From: Prinia subflava | Lineage: Eukaryota; Chordata; Aves; Passeriformes; Cisticolidae | Assembly (NCBI RefSeq): GCF_021018805.1 | Contig: NC_086248.1 | Location: 53,139,485-53,203,484 of the forward strand | DNA: 64,000 nucleotides | Direction of reading: 5' to 3' | Part shown: positions 12,990-26,300 of the stretch, in pieces | Layout of the letters: every line of letters begins with the position of its first letter | Numbering within the stretch: position 1 is the first letter of the stretch | Program-made: the position numbers and the translations under genes | The notes under the pieces: model-generated | The model's input: the letters and a program-made list of their open reading frames with translations, nothing else | Databases searched by the model: none | Told to the model about the DNA's origin: nothing

Positions 12990-13690
12990 GTTCAGCTTTT
13001 TCTATAACCTCTTTCCATTTACTACTCATGAACCCTTTGTCCACTTCTGCCATCACCATTCCCCACAGCTCATCACCATGATGCCATTAGGCTGATCTCC
13101 ATCAAATCTCCTTCTGTTTCCCCATCACAGTTACAGACCTCATTCCAAGGGCTCCTTTCTCAGCTCTTCCAAATACAGATGCCAGTTCCTTTTCTTTCTG
13201 TTCTTTGCACTCCTCACACCTACCCTTCAGTTTTTCTGCCTCTCCTGCTCTGCTCTGGATCTGGACTCCTCCCTTCAGCTGATATCTGTAATTCCTAGGT
13301 CCTCTCCAAAAAATTTCAGAGAATCAGTATGGCTTTATGTTGCTCTCCTCCTTGATCATGTCCCTTGGATACCTGTATTCTCCTTTCTATATTCTCCTCT
13401 CTGCCCATCCCCTCCTGTCCCTCAGGACAGTCATAGTGGACATGTTCTCTCCTTTGTGGGATGTGGCCCTGTGCTTTACCCTCCATTCAGCAGCACTGCT
13501 TTGGTCTGCTTCTCCTCTGCAGCTTCCTTCCACCTGCCCTTTTTCTGGGTGTACATGTCTCCCACCTTCTGACTTCTGGTTCTCCTTTATTCTCTCCAGC
13601 CATCCTATGAAAGACACACACAGCATTCTAGAGCGTAATTTCCTTCTGTGATTTCCTATAGTCCTCTGGCCCTGGTTTAAGTTCCTCACT
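12990..13690. other. pyrimidine-rich block with strong strand asymmetry
   Basis: For roughly 700 bases the plus strand is dominated by C and T (runs such as CTCCTTCTGTTTCCCC, TTCCTTTTCTTTCTG, CCACCTTCTGACTTCTGG), with almost no purine runs. The skew removes stops, so open frames of about 100 codons appear on both strands (13337-13651 plus, 13387-13689 minus). Neither shows a domain. It could be an old repeat, an untranslated transcribed region, or neutral skewed DNA. Confidence 0.5.
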
Positions 13691-14864
13691 CACTAAGAGC
13701 AGCTGACCTACAACTTCTGCTGCACTTTATCAACCAGAACACAAGCTTGGATGCCTTTGAACAGTGCTAGACTACTGCATTGATGATTTCAAAGAGAAAT
13801 CACTGTTCAGCTCTCCAAATCAGTGCTGTCTGTCTTGGCATGTGATAGCTGAAGACTATTTGGTACAAGCCCATTGCAACTGGCTTCTATTTTGTTTCAT
13901 GGTGTTGCAGTCAGTGGTGTCATGTAATCACACAGAGGGAAGCAGTAGGGCACACAGTGAGTTTAGCAGTCACGCAGGTAAGTTGCGGGCCAGACTGCTA
14001 CACATTGCATTAACTGTGCCTACCTGACAACTCTGAATGAGGCGTAAGTAAAAAATACACTCTGACTCTTCCCAGAAAAATTATTTCTGAAATTTGTTAA
14101 AATGCATGTGCACGTTAAGTCTGGAGAAGTAAGAATATCTGAATTTAAAGACTTAAATAGAAGATTGCAAGGCAAGAAAAGGTAAAGCTGTCATGTGTAA
14201 TGAAGATAAAGTGCCTTTGCAGTAAATTTAATTATGCAATAAAGTGCCAGTGTGGTGCGCAAGGCATTTGCTCAAGCTTCCCAAGGTAGGCTTTCATTCA
14301 TTTTATCTTGCATTCTTGAGCATTAGCAGCCAGACTTACAAGAGAGAAGGTTAAAGAATGTATATTACCTCCCTTCATTATTTGTCTTTTTAAAGTGTAC
14401 CAGAGACAATATACATGATCTGGCTAAAGCAAACTCTTCAGTTTAAGAATGCAGAAGCCAAGAAGAATTTATTTAAAGTATTTACTTGGTTTCTGCATAA
14501 CATGTTCAAATATAACATTTCAGCTTCTTCAAATAAAACTATCAGTGGTTTATTTCACTGCACACTTTTCCACAAACATATTGAGCCATGTCTTTTGTAC
14601 TCTGGTTCAGTAATACAGATCTACCAGATAATTTATCTGTGTGAAAAATATGATTGTAAACTTGGTGATAATTCTTCTGTTTCATGTGTATTCAGTCAGC
14701 TGCTATGAACAAGGTACTTGGGGAAGGGCCATGCAGCCTATACAGAAACAAGATCATAACTGAAATGGATGTGATTTTCGCTGGGTGTCTGATTTTTAGC
14801 CACAAGTTAACAATAGGTCTTTATACATATTTTGGTATGATGACTAACATTTCATGCTGATATA
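13691..14864. other. unique AT-rich sequence, no gene seen
   Basis: No repeat family or RNA gene recognised. The open frame at 14415-14708 (97 codons) lies in AT-rich DNA and shows no recognisable features. Confidence 0.55.
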
Positions 14865-14995
14865 TCATAGAATCATAGAATCAAAGAATAGTTTGGGTTG
14901 GCAAGGGCTCTTAAAGGTCATCTAGTCCCACACCCCTGAAACAAGCAGGCTGCTATAAAGTCTCCCTGGAACCTTGTCCCCTCCAGGCTGATCTG
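14865..14995 (-). mobile_element. CR1 LINE 3' end fragment, minus orientation
   Basis: The block starts with TCATAGAATCATAGAATC, the reverse complement of the CR1 octamer tail. It continues with GTTTGGGTTGGCAAGGGCTC and TTAAAGGTCATCTAGTCCCA, the reverse complement of the conserved CR1 3' untranslated end. The 5'-ward part (to about 14995) is diverged, and its boundary is uncertain. There is no coding content. Confidence 0.88.
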
Positions 14996-16840
14996 CCAGG
15001 AAATTCAGCCCACTTTTCATTAGGATGATTTATAAATATTTCCCTGAGAAGGCAGGAATAGTCTCAGTATCTTCCTTGACACAGTCCCTTGAGTTGCAGC
15101 CCCTTCTGTTGCCTGTTATGTTGGGCATTCCAGAAGGCAATCAGGTGGTCTGTGGACATCCCACATTTTGTTCTGCATTTGGTCTGCAAACTGTGGTGTT
15201 CTGCTGTACAATCTTGTGGCTTGCTATATACAGATTTGGGCTTGGCTTGTACTCACTGTGGTCTAAAGTCATGTAGGAAAGATTAGAACTAGAGTCTCAA
15301 GTCAGAAGATGGTTACGAGCCCTATGGAACGTTTCTCATGGAAAGGGAATAAACTGTCCCACACAATCATCTCTAAAGAAGGGATTACCTGTTTTCATTT
15401 ACCACTGAGACTAATCCAAGCATCTCTGAGATGCTTTTGTGGCTAATATACAGCTGGTATTGTGAGAAATACTGTAAATTGTGGTCAAATTTTCTTCTCA
15501 GCGATGCCCTTGTAAGGCTCAAATGACTGCTGTTTGCTGAAGGAGTAATGAGGTTTTACACTGTGATAACTGGGTGCAGAATTTACCCCAGTGGTTGAAT
15601 GTCTTTGTCCCAATGAAGAAACTAAACACAGTCAAAGCAAAGCAGTAAATGAGTATTCCTCAGAGGTGCACTTATTTATATTGGTTAAAATTGTCCTTCA
15701 TATTAAGCCATAATTTTGGTCCTTATCCTACACTGGCCTAAGGCAGTAAAGGAGGTAAAACATACTGATTTTCAAGCTGATACCCCTAAAATTGTAATGC
15801 TCATAGTGAAGACTTTTGAGGAGTTTCTACCTGTGCTCCAGAGCAACAGAAACCTGGATTGAGCACTGAGGGTCAAAGGGACTGCACGCCTGTGGGAGGC
15901 AGCCAGGTCTGCAAGTATGGCAGGATCAGAGGAAGACCCTGGAGGCTGCAAGCAGGGCAGTGGCATGGATCAGTTCTGCATCATGTCTGCAACTGGGAGT
16001 GATTTGATTAGGTCCATGGTAAGTTCAGCAGGCTTCACCTGTCTCCTTTAGAAAGTCTACACATGTTCTGTAGTCTCTTCCCAAGGTCCCATCTTCTGGG
16101 CACCTGGGAAAATGTTTGCTGCAAAAACATGGTGAAACCAATCTCTTTTTTGGTTTTGTGCCAGACACAGCATTTGACCATATAGTAAGGAAAACCCTAT
16201 GACATGCAGGATATTTGGAAGATTTTACACTGGCGTGTAGAAATTAGGAACTATACTAAACTGAACACCCAGGCTCCATGGGCCTGTGTTTTGATGCACA
16301 GTTGGCCCCAGGTTCTCCCAAGCCCAAATAAAAAGAAGTTATTCATCTATGCTTTTACTTTTGTTGCACATAGAAACTATCCTTCTACTGAGGTATCCAG
16401 CTAAGTGTGTTCAGAAAAGAATTGCATCTAAACTAGCATCAGAGTAGGATTTTGGCAATGTTATGTTTCCTGCAAAGCATGACTCAGAGCATGAGTATCA
16501 TTCAGTGTCCAGCCTCTAAAACTCATTGGCAAAGACCTGTGAACTATAAATATCTGTACAGTTTGGGAGATATGGGTCTTTACAGAGACATAGATTGGAC
16601 TTTTGGGTGGCTGTGCATCAACAGCTGAAAAAGAGTTTGCTGTCAATAATAGCATGGGTCCTCTGTTCCCTCATCACTAAAAAGTGTTAGTGGGAGATGT
16701 AGCACGAGAGTTATGTCTTCCATAGTAGAATATTGGTAGAATCAGGTATTGTGCAGGCTAGAGATTGGAGTGGGTAGGTTATACAATTTTCAAGAGTATA
16801 TAAAAAATGTCTAAAGTCTTATACTTTACATCAGGAAAAA

Positions 16841-16842
<2 letters not shown>
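14996..16842. other. unique sequence, no gene seen
   Basis: No exon, RNA gene or mobile element recognised. The small open frames on both strands are all under about 85 codons and featureless. Confidence 0.55.

Positions 16843-16890
<48 letters not shown>
16843..16890. repeat. (TA)n microsatellite
   Basis: An almost perfect TA dinucleotide run of about 40 bases, ending in a TACACATATA transition. It is self-complementary, likely polymorphic in length, and prone to forming cruciforms. It sits in featureless AT-rich DNA. Confidence 0.97.
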
Positions 16891-19653
16891 AGGTATGCAT
16901 TCCCCTGTTTTAAGCTCTTCCTGTTCCAGAAGTGATATACCTCTCTCTTTCTTCAACTGACAACATAGATTTTTAGACAAATTTAATAGTCTTTTTGCAT
17001 TCCTGCCTGTTTCCCAAAGGTGGATTTGACCCTTGTGGAGATGAGGTACACAGAACTATACTGCTTGCTCTGCAGGCATGCTTCCTATGTAAGCAATGTA
17101 CTTACTTGAGACTATGCATGTTTTACGTTTCATCACAGGACTTCTAGGGTCAGAGATAAAGCTTGCACACCATGCTGTTTGCAAAACATCTCAGGGTAAC
17201 TAGAAATGTCCTGGAACAGCCCTATTAAACCCTATGGAGCCACAAAGATTTGCTTCCAGGGAGTTAGCGCTGCTTGGAAAAAGAACTTGTACTGACCACT
17301 GTGTAGTAAATTACACATTCTTTTCAGAGTCAACCTCATACTTTGTTTTCCCTTGACACCCCTGAGAATTTCACAGGCCGTGACTTGTTAATGCATCTCA
17401 TGTAGAGGACTACTTTTATTACAGATGTTAAAATGGCATCATACTGACTAGGAAGTTAAGACACATGCTCTGAAATCAGCCTTTACAACTGATTATGTAC
17501 CTGTTTTTTTCAGTGGGCACATCCTTGCAGCATGAGACCAGGGATGCTCGTGGGACAGCACAGCATAATGCTCAGCAACCAGCACAAGACAGTCCCTGTT
17601 GGGTGTGGTGGCTCTGCTGAAATCCTACCATTTGGCTAAAGCATCCTTTCAAAACCCTTTACAACCTGACCCAAAGTCTGCTGGGAACCTCTTCAAGGTT
17701 TTGCATCAGAACACCTCAATCTGATTGTGACTAAATGTGTGTAGGTGAATACACAGTGTGGGACCTTTGAGAAAAGTCAAAGTACCATAAAAGAATATTC
17801 TTATCTGTTGAGTAGCAGGCAGGATCAGTGAACTAACTGAATTCCAAGGAGTTGCAGTAAAGCATGATTATATTCACAGGCATGTTTCACGGCTCTGTGT
17901 TTCCATACTCCGTTTAAGGCGGAAAAAATGCAGTGTATGAATCCAAACATTTATAATTCAAGGAAATCTCTTTTCAAAATTCCCTGTCAGAAAATTGGCA
18001 AAATTCTGCCTGTATGGACTTTTTGTATATAACAAAATGCAATAACATGAAATGTTGCCTTAGGAGCAGAGAGACAGGTTCCATGAAATCTCTTTGCAGA
18101 AGTGTAGGTATTTGCATAAAAATCCATTGAATAGGTCTCTTTGGAGCTTTTGTCTTTTTCTTTTTGTCCTGCTTCACTTGATCACATTCTCCCAGTTGCT
18201 CAGGGAGTGTTACCATATTGCTTTTACATTATTTTGCATTGAAAGAAAGGAAACATAGTTTGGAGGAACTCAGAACATATTTTGTGCAAAAAATTTTTCT
18301 CTTTCCCCTTCACGGTGAGAGAGTGTGTTGAGTTTTGAGGGTGTTTGAACAGCTTTAATGGAGCTGATGTTAAGGCAGAATTAGAGTTTATATATAGCAA
18401 CTTGGAGCAGTTAGAGAAAGCAGCACATGTGCACTGGAGGGACAAGGACAGAGGTACCTAGAAATATGACATATGAGAAAAAGGCTTACCGTAGTAAGGA
18501 GCGAAATTGCTATAAGGATGAGTGTTTATTTTTCGAGTTACAAAAGGTATGTTTTAGAGGCTATTAGTCAAAAAAAAAAAAGGGGGGGGTAGATTTCGTT
18601 CAACATCTAACCACATGCTTCTGCCTGCAATGCAGGGAAACAAGGAGAGCATTGGATTTCACAGATAGCACCACAGACAGTTATTAAGGCTTAATCCAGT
18701 GTCACATTTCTGCTTAGAGCTGGCTAACTACCAGCCCAATTTGCTGGCTTCTCTCTCCCTGTGTTTCTTCATTGTTTCAAGCCATGCAGAGACTTATCCT
18801 AATAATGGGTCAGCCCTCAGCCAAATGTGTTCAATTGAAGGCCACCATGGGAGAATGGCAGGATATTGTCTTTCCAACAGCAAGTGAATTTCAGGCAGCT
18901 TAAGGCGGTATCCATTTCACTATAATGCTGGTTTATGTTACAGCCCTTTTCAAAGTTCTAATTGCCCTGTACTGCTGACATTTATAGACATCCCCGACTT
19001 TAAATGAAAACACAACACTGAGGTCAGGAGGAGGTTCTGGGACAGCAAAGATCCCAGGTGAGGCCAAAGGAGGAAATTACTTCAAAACTTCCAAATGCCA
19101 AACAAGTTGTGGAGAGGGGAGGAGAAAAGAGAGAAGAAAACCCAGAGGTGAGGGACATCCTATTCACAGCCCAAAAGGTATGGATGGATGCCTAATAGTG
19201 CCTCTGCTTATCCACACATTCAGCGCCTGGAGCACAGCTAATCCTCTCCTCAGTTTCTCTCCCCTAGGTATAAACGTTTTAAAGTATTTATTCATCTGGA
19301 TGTTTGTGACTCTATTTTGGCCCAGCTCTTCATTTGTGTCACATTGGGTGAGTTCCAGGGACGTCAGTGTCTTTATGCCAGCTGGGAAAATGGTCTGCCT
19401 ATTACAGAGACAAAACCCACAGTGCTTCCTTCTTCTGTCCATGTTCCCTCATCTCAGGGAAACTGATTTAGCAGCAGTGATGGTGGGAAATATTGCTACA
19501 CAGGCTGGCCCTTGCCTTGCAATTCACTGCACAACCTGACAGCCACAATGTGGGATAAAATCAGAGTTAAAAGGACCAGGTGAAGAAACAAGGCACGTCT
19601 CTAATTTGTGCAAGGAGTGATCTGTTCAAGTGGTAGACTTTGCTTGCTTTAAA
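16891..19653. other. unique sequence with an A12G8 tract, no gene seen
   Basis: No gene recognised. At 18570-18589 a run of twelve A is followed directly by eight G. A purine-rich tract lies near 19065-19150. The open frame at 19180-19539 (119 codons) is overlapped on the opposite strand by one of 92 codons; neither resembles a known protein. Confidence 0.55.
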
Positions 19654-19675
19654 TTGCACCACTCCTGTGGTGCAA
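19654..19675. repeat. perfect 9-bp hairpin with 4-base loop
   Basis: The arm TTGCACCAC (19654-19662) and the arm GTGGTGCAA (19667-19675) are exact reverse complements separated by TCCT. A perfect 9-bp stem with five G:C pairs and a tetraloop is stronger than the other short palindromes I noticed. No tRNA, snRNA or microRNA precursor of normal length is evident around it, because pairing does not extend outside the arms. Confidence 0.85.
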
Positions 19676-22600
19676 ATGGCTCCATTTTTCCAGGGTAAAA
19701 ATGTCTTACAAGAAAAAAAGAGAAGTGATTCTGCTGTGGTTTTGTGGACCGTTATTTGTTCCCTTCTTCCTACGACTGTTCTTCCAGATTTCTAAGGACT
19801 TTGAAGCCTGGTTTGTGCTCCCAGCTTTTTTGACATCCCTGAGGCCATGGCAGGCATGTTAGGGTGGCAGAAATCAGGGACAGTACTCAGGAATGCAGTT
19901 TATTCATCCAGCCTCTTCAAAAGATGTCTATATCTTCAAGATATCACCCCATCCTACACAAGGAAACTTACATCAGTGAGAAATGGTGAGGAAGAAACTC
20001 TGCAGAGCTACAGCCTTGGCAGCCAGTGAGAATATATTAAGAATATGTTTAAAGCTTTCAATTTTGTTAATTGAAATATAATCAAGTTTACACTTAATTC
20101 TTTATTTCTGCAACAACAGGCTGATATTACTAATGGATATTTATAATGCTTTTTAAATAATGTTTCTTGTAAACATAACTGTGTGCTGATTTTCAGGTCC
20201 TATGATTTATGCTGTCCATAGATACTCTCCTACACCTTTTCTGGAGTCTGGCAAACTATCCAGTGGATGTGTGCCAGCCATTATGCAAGATATTCAATTG
20301 CTGTATGGTGAGAGTTTAGAGTATTAAGACCAGTTATTTAGGTTGCCAATAATGATAATGATCCAAATCAATCTCCAGTGTCTTTTAGTAGGAGATGAGT
20401 GACAAAACACTTTTGAAAATCCTGTGATAAATGTCCTAATGTGTTTGATTCAGTTGCTCATGCATAGATACTTAGTGTCACTCCAGAGACCTTACTGTGT
20501 CTGAGAGGAACTCTACTACTAGCAGAGGACTAGCAGAGGATAGGATCTTTGAGAGAATCAGACATTTCTGGACCACAGCATGAATATTTATGATAAGGGC
20601 AAGGCAATGGGGGGAATGCTCCCATATGTTTAGGAGAATTGAGCCCTGGATATCTGACAATGCCTATATTTCTGACCTCTCCTGATCACAGCAAGTTTAA
20701 ATTCAAAATTATCAGACCAAAGGCAGTTTCCGATAACGAAATAAAGCCTGCTGTGTGGAGGAAGAAGATAATTTTATTTTATTTGTTGAAAAGAAACATT
20801 GCTGCCACATAGCCAGATAGTAAAATTCAGAGGGGATCTAATCACTTCAGTGGGAATATTTTAATATGCCACACTTAAGCAAAGGGCATTGCAAAATTCC
20901 TCTTCCTGAGATGGTTGCAACTACACAGAGTCAAAGAATGGAATATTACTAACTTGTGATGAGAATAGACAATGAGGAGAAACTCACATTCTTCTGACTT
21001 GGTGTTTGTCTCAATTTTAACAAATGCAATTCAAGCTTTAAATAACAGCCTGTTAATACAGTGAAGTTTCAGACTTCAGTGACTTTTAGGACCTTGTAAA
21101 ATAAACCTGGACCTAAAGCAGGTATTTCTCCCTAGGACTCTGTCTGTTTCTATCTCCAGGCACTGACATAAGATACTGAAGTTCCTGTTTACAGAGAGGA
21201 CAGTGGAGTCCCATGGTACTGGTGTGTTACTTTGTGGACTGGAATATAGGTGTGGAAGTTATTCCTGAGCAGAATGCACAGGACACATCTCCTTCATTCC
21301 TGAAACTGCTCCTCACTTACAGAGCTGAGACTTAAAACCTTGCTTTTCTTCCAGCATCCCAGTCTTGTGTCAGGGTTAGCCAAGTAACATTTATGCTGTG
21401 TAAAGCTCTTGGTGGCTTTTCTGCTGACACCTTGGGAGGCCTGGGCTGGGGCAATCTTGTCCAGCTTCACTCTGCTTAATCCATCCTTGTCCTACACAGC
21501 ATGGGAAACTCCAGAGCTGGAGAGAGGAAAAGCAGAGGGAAATCTCTTTCAAGTGTATTCATGCAGTATCCCATTTTTGATTCTTTCCAGAGCTATGGCA
21601 AACTGAGTATCTATTATCAATAGATCCAGTGACTACAAACTCATCTACTATTTTATTTTACTTTTGTGAGAGAATATATTTTAATCAAAAATTTTCCAAC
21701 TCAAATTATTTACCAGACTATGAATAATATTTTCTATCTCCTCTTTCTCCTCTACATTTCTACCAAGTGCCAATACTGTCTTAGGAGGGAAAATGTTGTC
21801 CCACTAATATGCTGTGCCAGTTCCCTTAAGCCCTTGGTAGATTTTATTTGAGGCTTTTATTCTAGTTGAATTTGAGGCTGATTCTAGTTGCTCACTAGAA
21901 ATATGTCTCTTCAAAAATAACTTAAAAATACATAGGATTGGGAAGCCTATTTCAAATACAGCTCCTTGTTGTTACACTATCATTTCTGAGCTGAAATTCT
22001 GATCTATGTTTCCACTGGTTTCAGATTTCATCTTTTTAAAGGGAGTATTTTGTATGTAGCACAACATTTAGCCAACACTTCATTACATTTTGGGATCCAA
22101 TTACTCATGCAGGGTTTTGGTTTTGTTTTTTGTAACTTGGTGTAAGTTTCCTTTTCCTGATGAGGTTTTACTTTAATTTCTTTCAGTCTGCAGTGTCCTG
22201 CAAGTATTTTGTGCTATTTTTTAAATTGTGGTGGAGATACAGAATAATTATTTCCTTTTAACAAATCTGGAAAAGAACCAAATCCTGATGAAATGCATCT
22301 CCAAGATTTTTGAGTGAAAGCAACATTAAAGGCTATCTAATTGGACCTACAGTAATAACATCACCATCCTTGTTACGGGACATATATGTATATAAAAGCT
22401 TGTGATCTGCTGAGTTAGGAAGTTAGCAAGCTGGAGGGTCTACCACAATTTCTGAGTGCCCAATCAGCTACACCACATATTACACACACCATGGAAATTA
22501 TAACCTACTCCATAGCTTTTGTGTAATCAATTTGGAATGACCAGATTTGGTCTCAAAACAAGACTTCCAGGATGCAAAAACCACAGATCTGAACAAACCC

Positions 22601-25600
22601 ACAACTCTCTATATGCAAACTATCACATTTTTATATAGTACAGTGAATCCAAAGAATTTAAAACAAGATGCAGAAAATCTGAAATGCCAGCAAACTGGTT
22701 GTGCTGTTTGCCTATGACCACATAAAATGACTCAATGTCCTACACAGCCTGGAACTTTTAAAAGAACATTTAATGGGTACATAGGAGTTGCCATCTATGA
22801 ATCCAGGCATATAGCCTCACCAAATCCTAAGATAACATCTCTTCTGCTTGTAGTTGCTCAGCTCCTGAATTCCAACACAATCTTTAAATGGTAAACTTCT
22901 TTACTCTCCGAAACACTGATCTGTGCCTATGAATTTGAAGTAACATCTGTTCTTAAGAAATTCAATTATTTTGCTCAGCACCAGTGTAAACTGTTGGGGT
23001 TTGGGTAAGCAGCTTGTTTTTAGTTTCCTCCCTCTACTGCATCCATTTGTCATTTTATGCAAGTTCTGATGGTTTTATTAATCTTGGCAAAAGCTACAAA
23101 ATGGAATATCTTTAATAAGAAAGTCTAGACATTTTGGAATAGCCCAAGGCTGCGAAGCTGGCATGATGGACCAGTTCTGTTCAAATAGAGATACAAGGCA
23201 GCATCTTATTTTGTAAAAGCCTCATTTATTTTGCCACTTTTCTGTTGCCTTATCCCATTTGTCATGAATGTGGTGAAGTTAATGAAGTAAAAAAGAACGC
23301 CAGAGGATGAATTTATACCATGCATTGCAAAGTCTGCTTTCAAAATATATTCTGAACTATATTTCTGCTTAATACTCATGTCATTCCAGTGAGGGATGGG
23401 GCAATAAGGTCTGGTGGGCTTGTTTTAACAAATTGACAGGGCAGCAAACTGATAAACTACTCTAGATAGTTGAATAAAATTATGTCTGTCCATATCCTTG
23501 ATCCTTCAGGCATAAGTAGGAATTTTGTTCACTTTCCCCTCTAGCACACATTAAGCATGATGATGCCTGCCTGTGGTGACTCTATACTGTAAGAACAGGG
23601 ACAGTCCTTGCTTCAGAAGAGGTGCATTCCTTTATAGCAACTGGCCTCCACATTTTTGAGGCTAAATTTTCAATATTAAAAATTCACATCATGCTAACAG
23701 TAACCCTGATTTTTCAGGCCAGTATGCACAGTCATAAAAATTCCAAGTTTCTTAAGGTCATAAAAATCTAGTCATTTGACACAGCATGTATCAGTCCCTG
23801 AGCTGCCCATTTTTGCTTCCCTTTACAGCCTTTTAGGAGGAAAAGAAAGATGTTTACCATGACTTTTTTTAATGACACTTTTTAAAATTGCCCAAATCCC
23901 TTTTTCAAGGAAGGACAAGAATATATAGAAGCTATCTGGGAGTTGTCTTCATTTTATTGTTCAAATCTTACCCAAAGAGGCAGCTGGGGTGAGGGTCCTG
24001 CAGGAGGAATGCATTTAAGACAGAGGTAGCTGAAGCTCTGATCTGAATGGAGAGGCTGTACAATTGTGTGGCCACAGCTGCTTGATGTAATACAGGGGCA
24101 CATATTGTCCAGATTGATGGCTCAGAGAACTAAAACTGTCTCCTCTCACCTCTGTGATAAATCCATGCTTGCAAGTGATGGCTGCTTTAGAGCAGAGAAA
24201 TAAAAGACAGGGAGTTACAAGTATCTGGTTAGAGAAATAGTCGAGTAACCTGAATCAGCTTGCAACACAGACATGTCTGTTTTGACACACAATAGCACAG
24301 TAGGTATAGTCCTTTTCTAAGCTCCAGGAAAATGCTCTGCTTTCTTCTGAGCCCAGTGAAATAGATCTGGATTCTCTGCAACCCTTCTGTTATCACTGAA
24401 GTATTTAAACACCTTACCTTTTATCTCCATCATGCTGTGAATCAAAATGACAGAGTCAATGATCTGAAAGTTTAAGCCATTAGTCTAGAGTTATTAAAAA
24501 TTGTTTGCATATAAAGTCAATAAAGAAACAGTTTTACTGCTTTGCAGGAAAACAAGATGAGGGGAATGGCACAAGATTTCCTTTGGTGTGTGATCAATAC
24601 CGGGGCAAATAATGGTTAAGGCCAAATCATGTCTTTCTCTATCCTGCAGCTTTTTTATAGAAATCAACACATTTCCTGAGCACTAACAGGAGTTTCTGAT
24701 GGTTCACTGTTCTCAGACAAAAACGATTGCCCAAGGTTGGGAGCCCAATGGTCCTGTCCTTGGGGCAGAGCTGTCAAGATTTAAGAGAATTTGCAGAACA
24801 CTTCTTTGTTTTACTGGAAGTGTCTCAAATTCATTGCGTTTTCAAGGAAACAAATGCAAACATTCCACAGAGAGGTTCTGTCGTCAGGAAAATATTGACT
24901 GGATGCATTCATGGTAAAGAGCAAAAGCATAAATATTAAAAAAAAGAAACCCTGACAAAGAAAGGTATTTAAACATTTTGAAGAATGTGTTCAGAGTAAA
25001 ACATCTACATAATCACTTGGTCACAAGTGATTCCAAATAAAAAATACAAAATTCATCTCTGATTTTTCCAGAGGTGAAGTTGAACAATGTGGTTCTAGTT
25101 TTTGATGTGTCCTGTTGTATCCATCACACAGCTTAATACAGTACAAAAACTCTGTCACAGGAGAACAGAAATTCCCCACACAGAAATTATCAATCCCAGA
25201 ATACAGTTTTTGCATTATATATATGTACAAAGTCATCTATACATATATATCTAAATGCATTTTCATTACTTCCTAAGCTCTTGCAAGGCATAAGAAATCA
25301 ACTGAGTCAAATAGCCCACCACAGCACATTCCCCTATCAAACAAAATGTGTTTACCAAACAGAAACATATGTAAAAACTGCAGTGTAGCTTCACGCAGCT
25401 TAATCAGATGTATTATTTAGTGGTGAATTTCCTGGGTGGGCTGGTGGGGACCAAAGAAGGTCCTAAAGTTCCTCTTGTACCAGAACCTTGAGTGGTGTTT
25501 CCCAGAGTAGCAGCTATACCAATGAGAAGCTTATTTGCTCTCATCATATCTGTTCCCACCACTGTCATTTCTCCTCTTTGCCCAGACAATTCCTTTCACT

Positions 25601-26084
25601 GTGCATGAAGACCACTCTAGTATAATTTTCAGTCTACAAAAGGAAGTGCTTTAAGGAGATGGTCCGCATGTAACCCAAAAATTTTGAAATTTTTGTATCA
25701 TGGGTAGCATCTATTCATTGTGGATGGGAAGTGGGGGAGGGAGGGTCTGAATTGTAGCAGCAGATGCTCAATTACACCTTATGTGAGCTACCCTTCTATG
25801 GAAATATATGTGGAAAGATGTGAAGGCAATACATGCTACCTTGCCTATGCCTGGAAACAGTTGTGCTTTCACTCATCCCCCCTAACTTTAGACATCTGCC
25901 AATGTCAGTGAACTTTTCTCTCTCTGCTGGCAGAAAAAGAAATTTAGAAAGCCTGTAACTTAAGCAGCATTGCCAATGATCCAAAATAGGTGGGATGATT
26001 CTAACTTTCTGTGGGGTCCTGCCGTGGTCCATCTCCCCTTAAATGTCTGGAAGCAGCTTCAGCAATGAGACATTTTAATAATTG
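19676..26084. other. long unique AT-rich stretch, no gene seen
   Basis: Over 6 kb without a recognisable repeat or exon. A short direct duplication, ACTAGCAGAGG, occurs twice in tandem near 20518-20539. Open frames are few and short, so coding sequence is unlikely across most of it. It may be deep intron or a gene desert. Confidence 0.6.
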
Positions 26085-26300
26085 AAATTGCCCTTGCCGA
26101 GCCTAAGATTACACACTGCTCTGTACCCATTTGTTCATGATGGTTAATGCTGAGAATGAGCCTAGCAGGTAGCCGTGCATGGCACTTCATGATCATATAC
26201 CTTGGACATGTAGCCTAGCTTTCACACTGACACAGTAGCTAATTATAAAAACAAATTGTAAGCCTATCTGTTTGTCCTTGCTGTTGCCAAGTAATGTTTA
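26085..26300. other. candidate conserved non-coding element
   Basis: The block has TAATAATTGAAATTGCCC, TGTTCATGATGGTTAATGC, TTCATGATCATATACC (containing the palindrome ATGATCAT) and AGCTAATTATAAAAAC. CpGs survive in TTGCCGAGCC and AGCCGTGCATGGC. The motif mix resembles developmental enhancers. No open frame spans it. The evidence is appearance only; alignment would decide. Confidence 0.3.
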
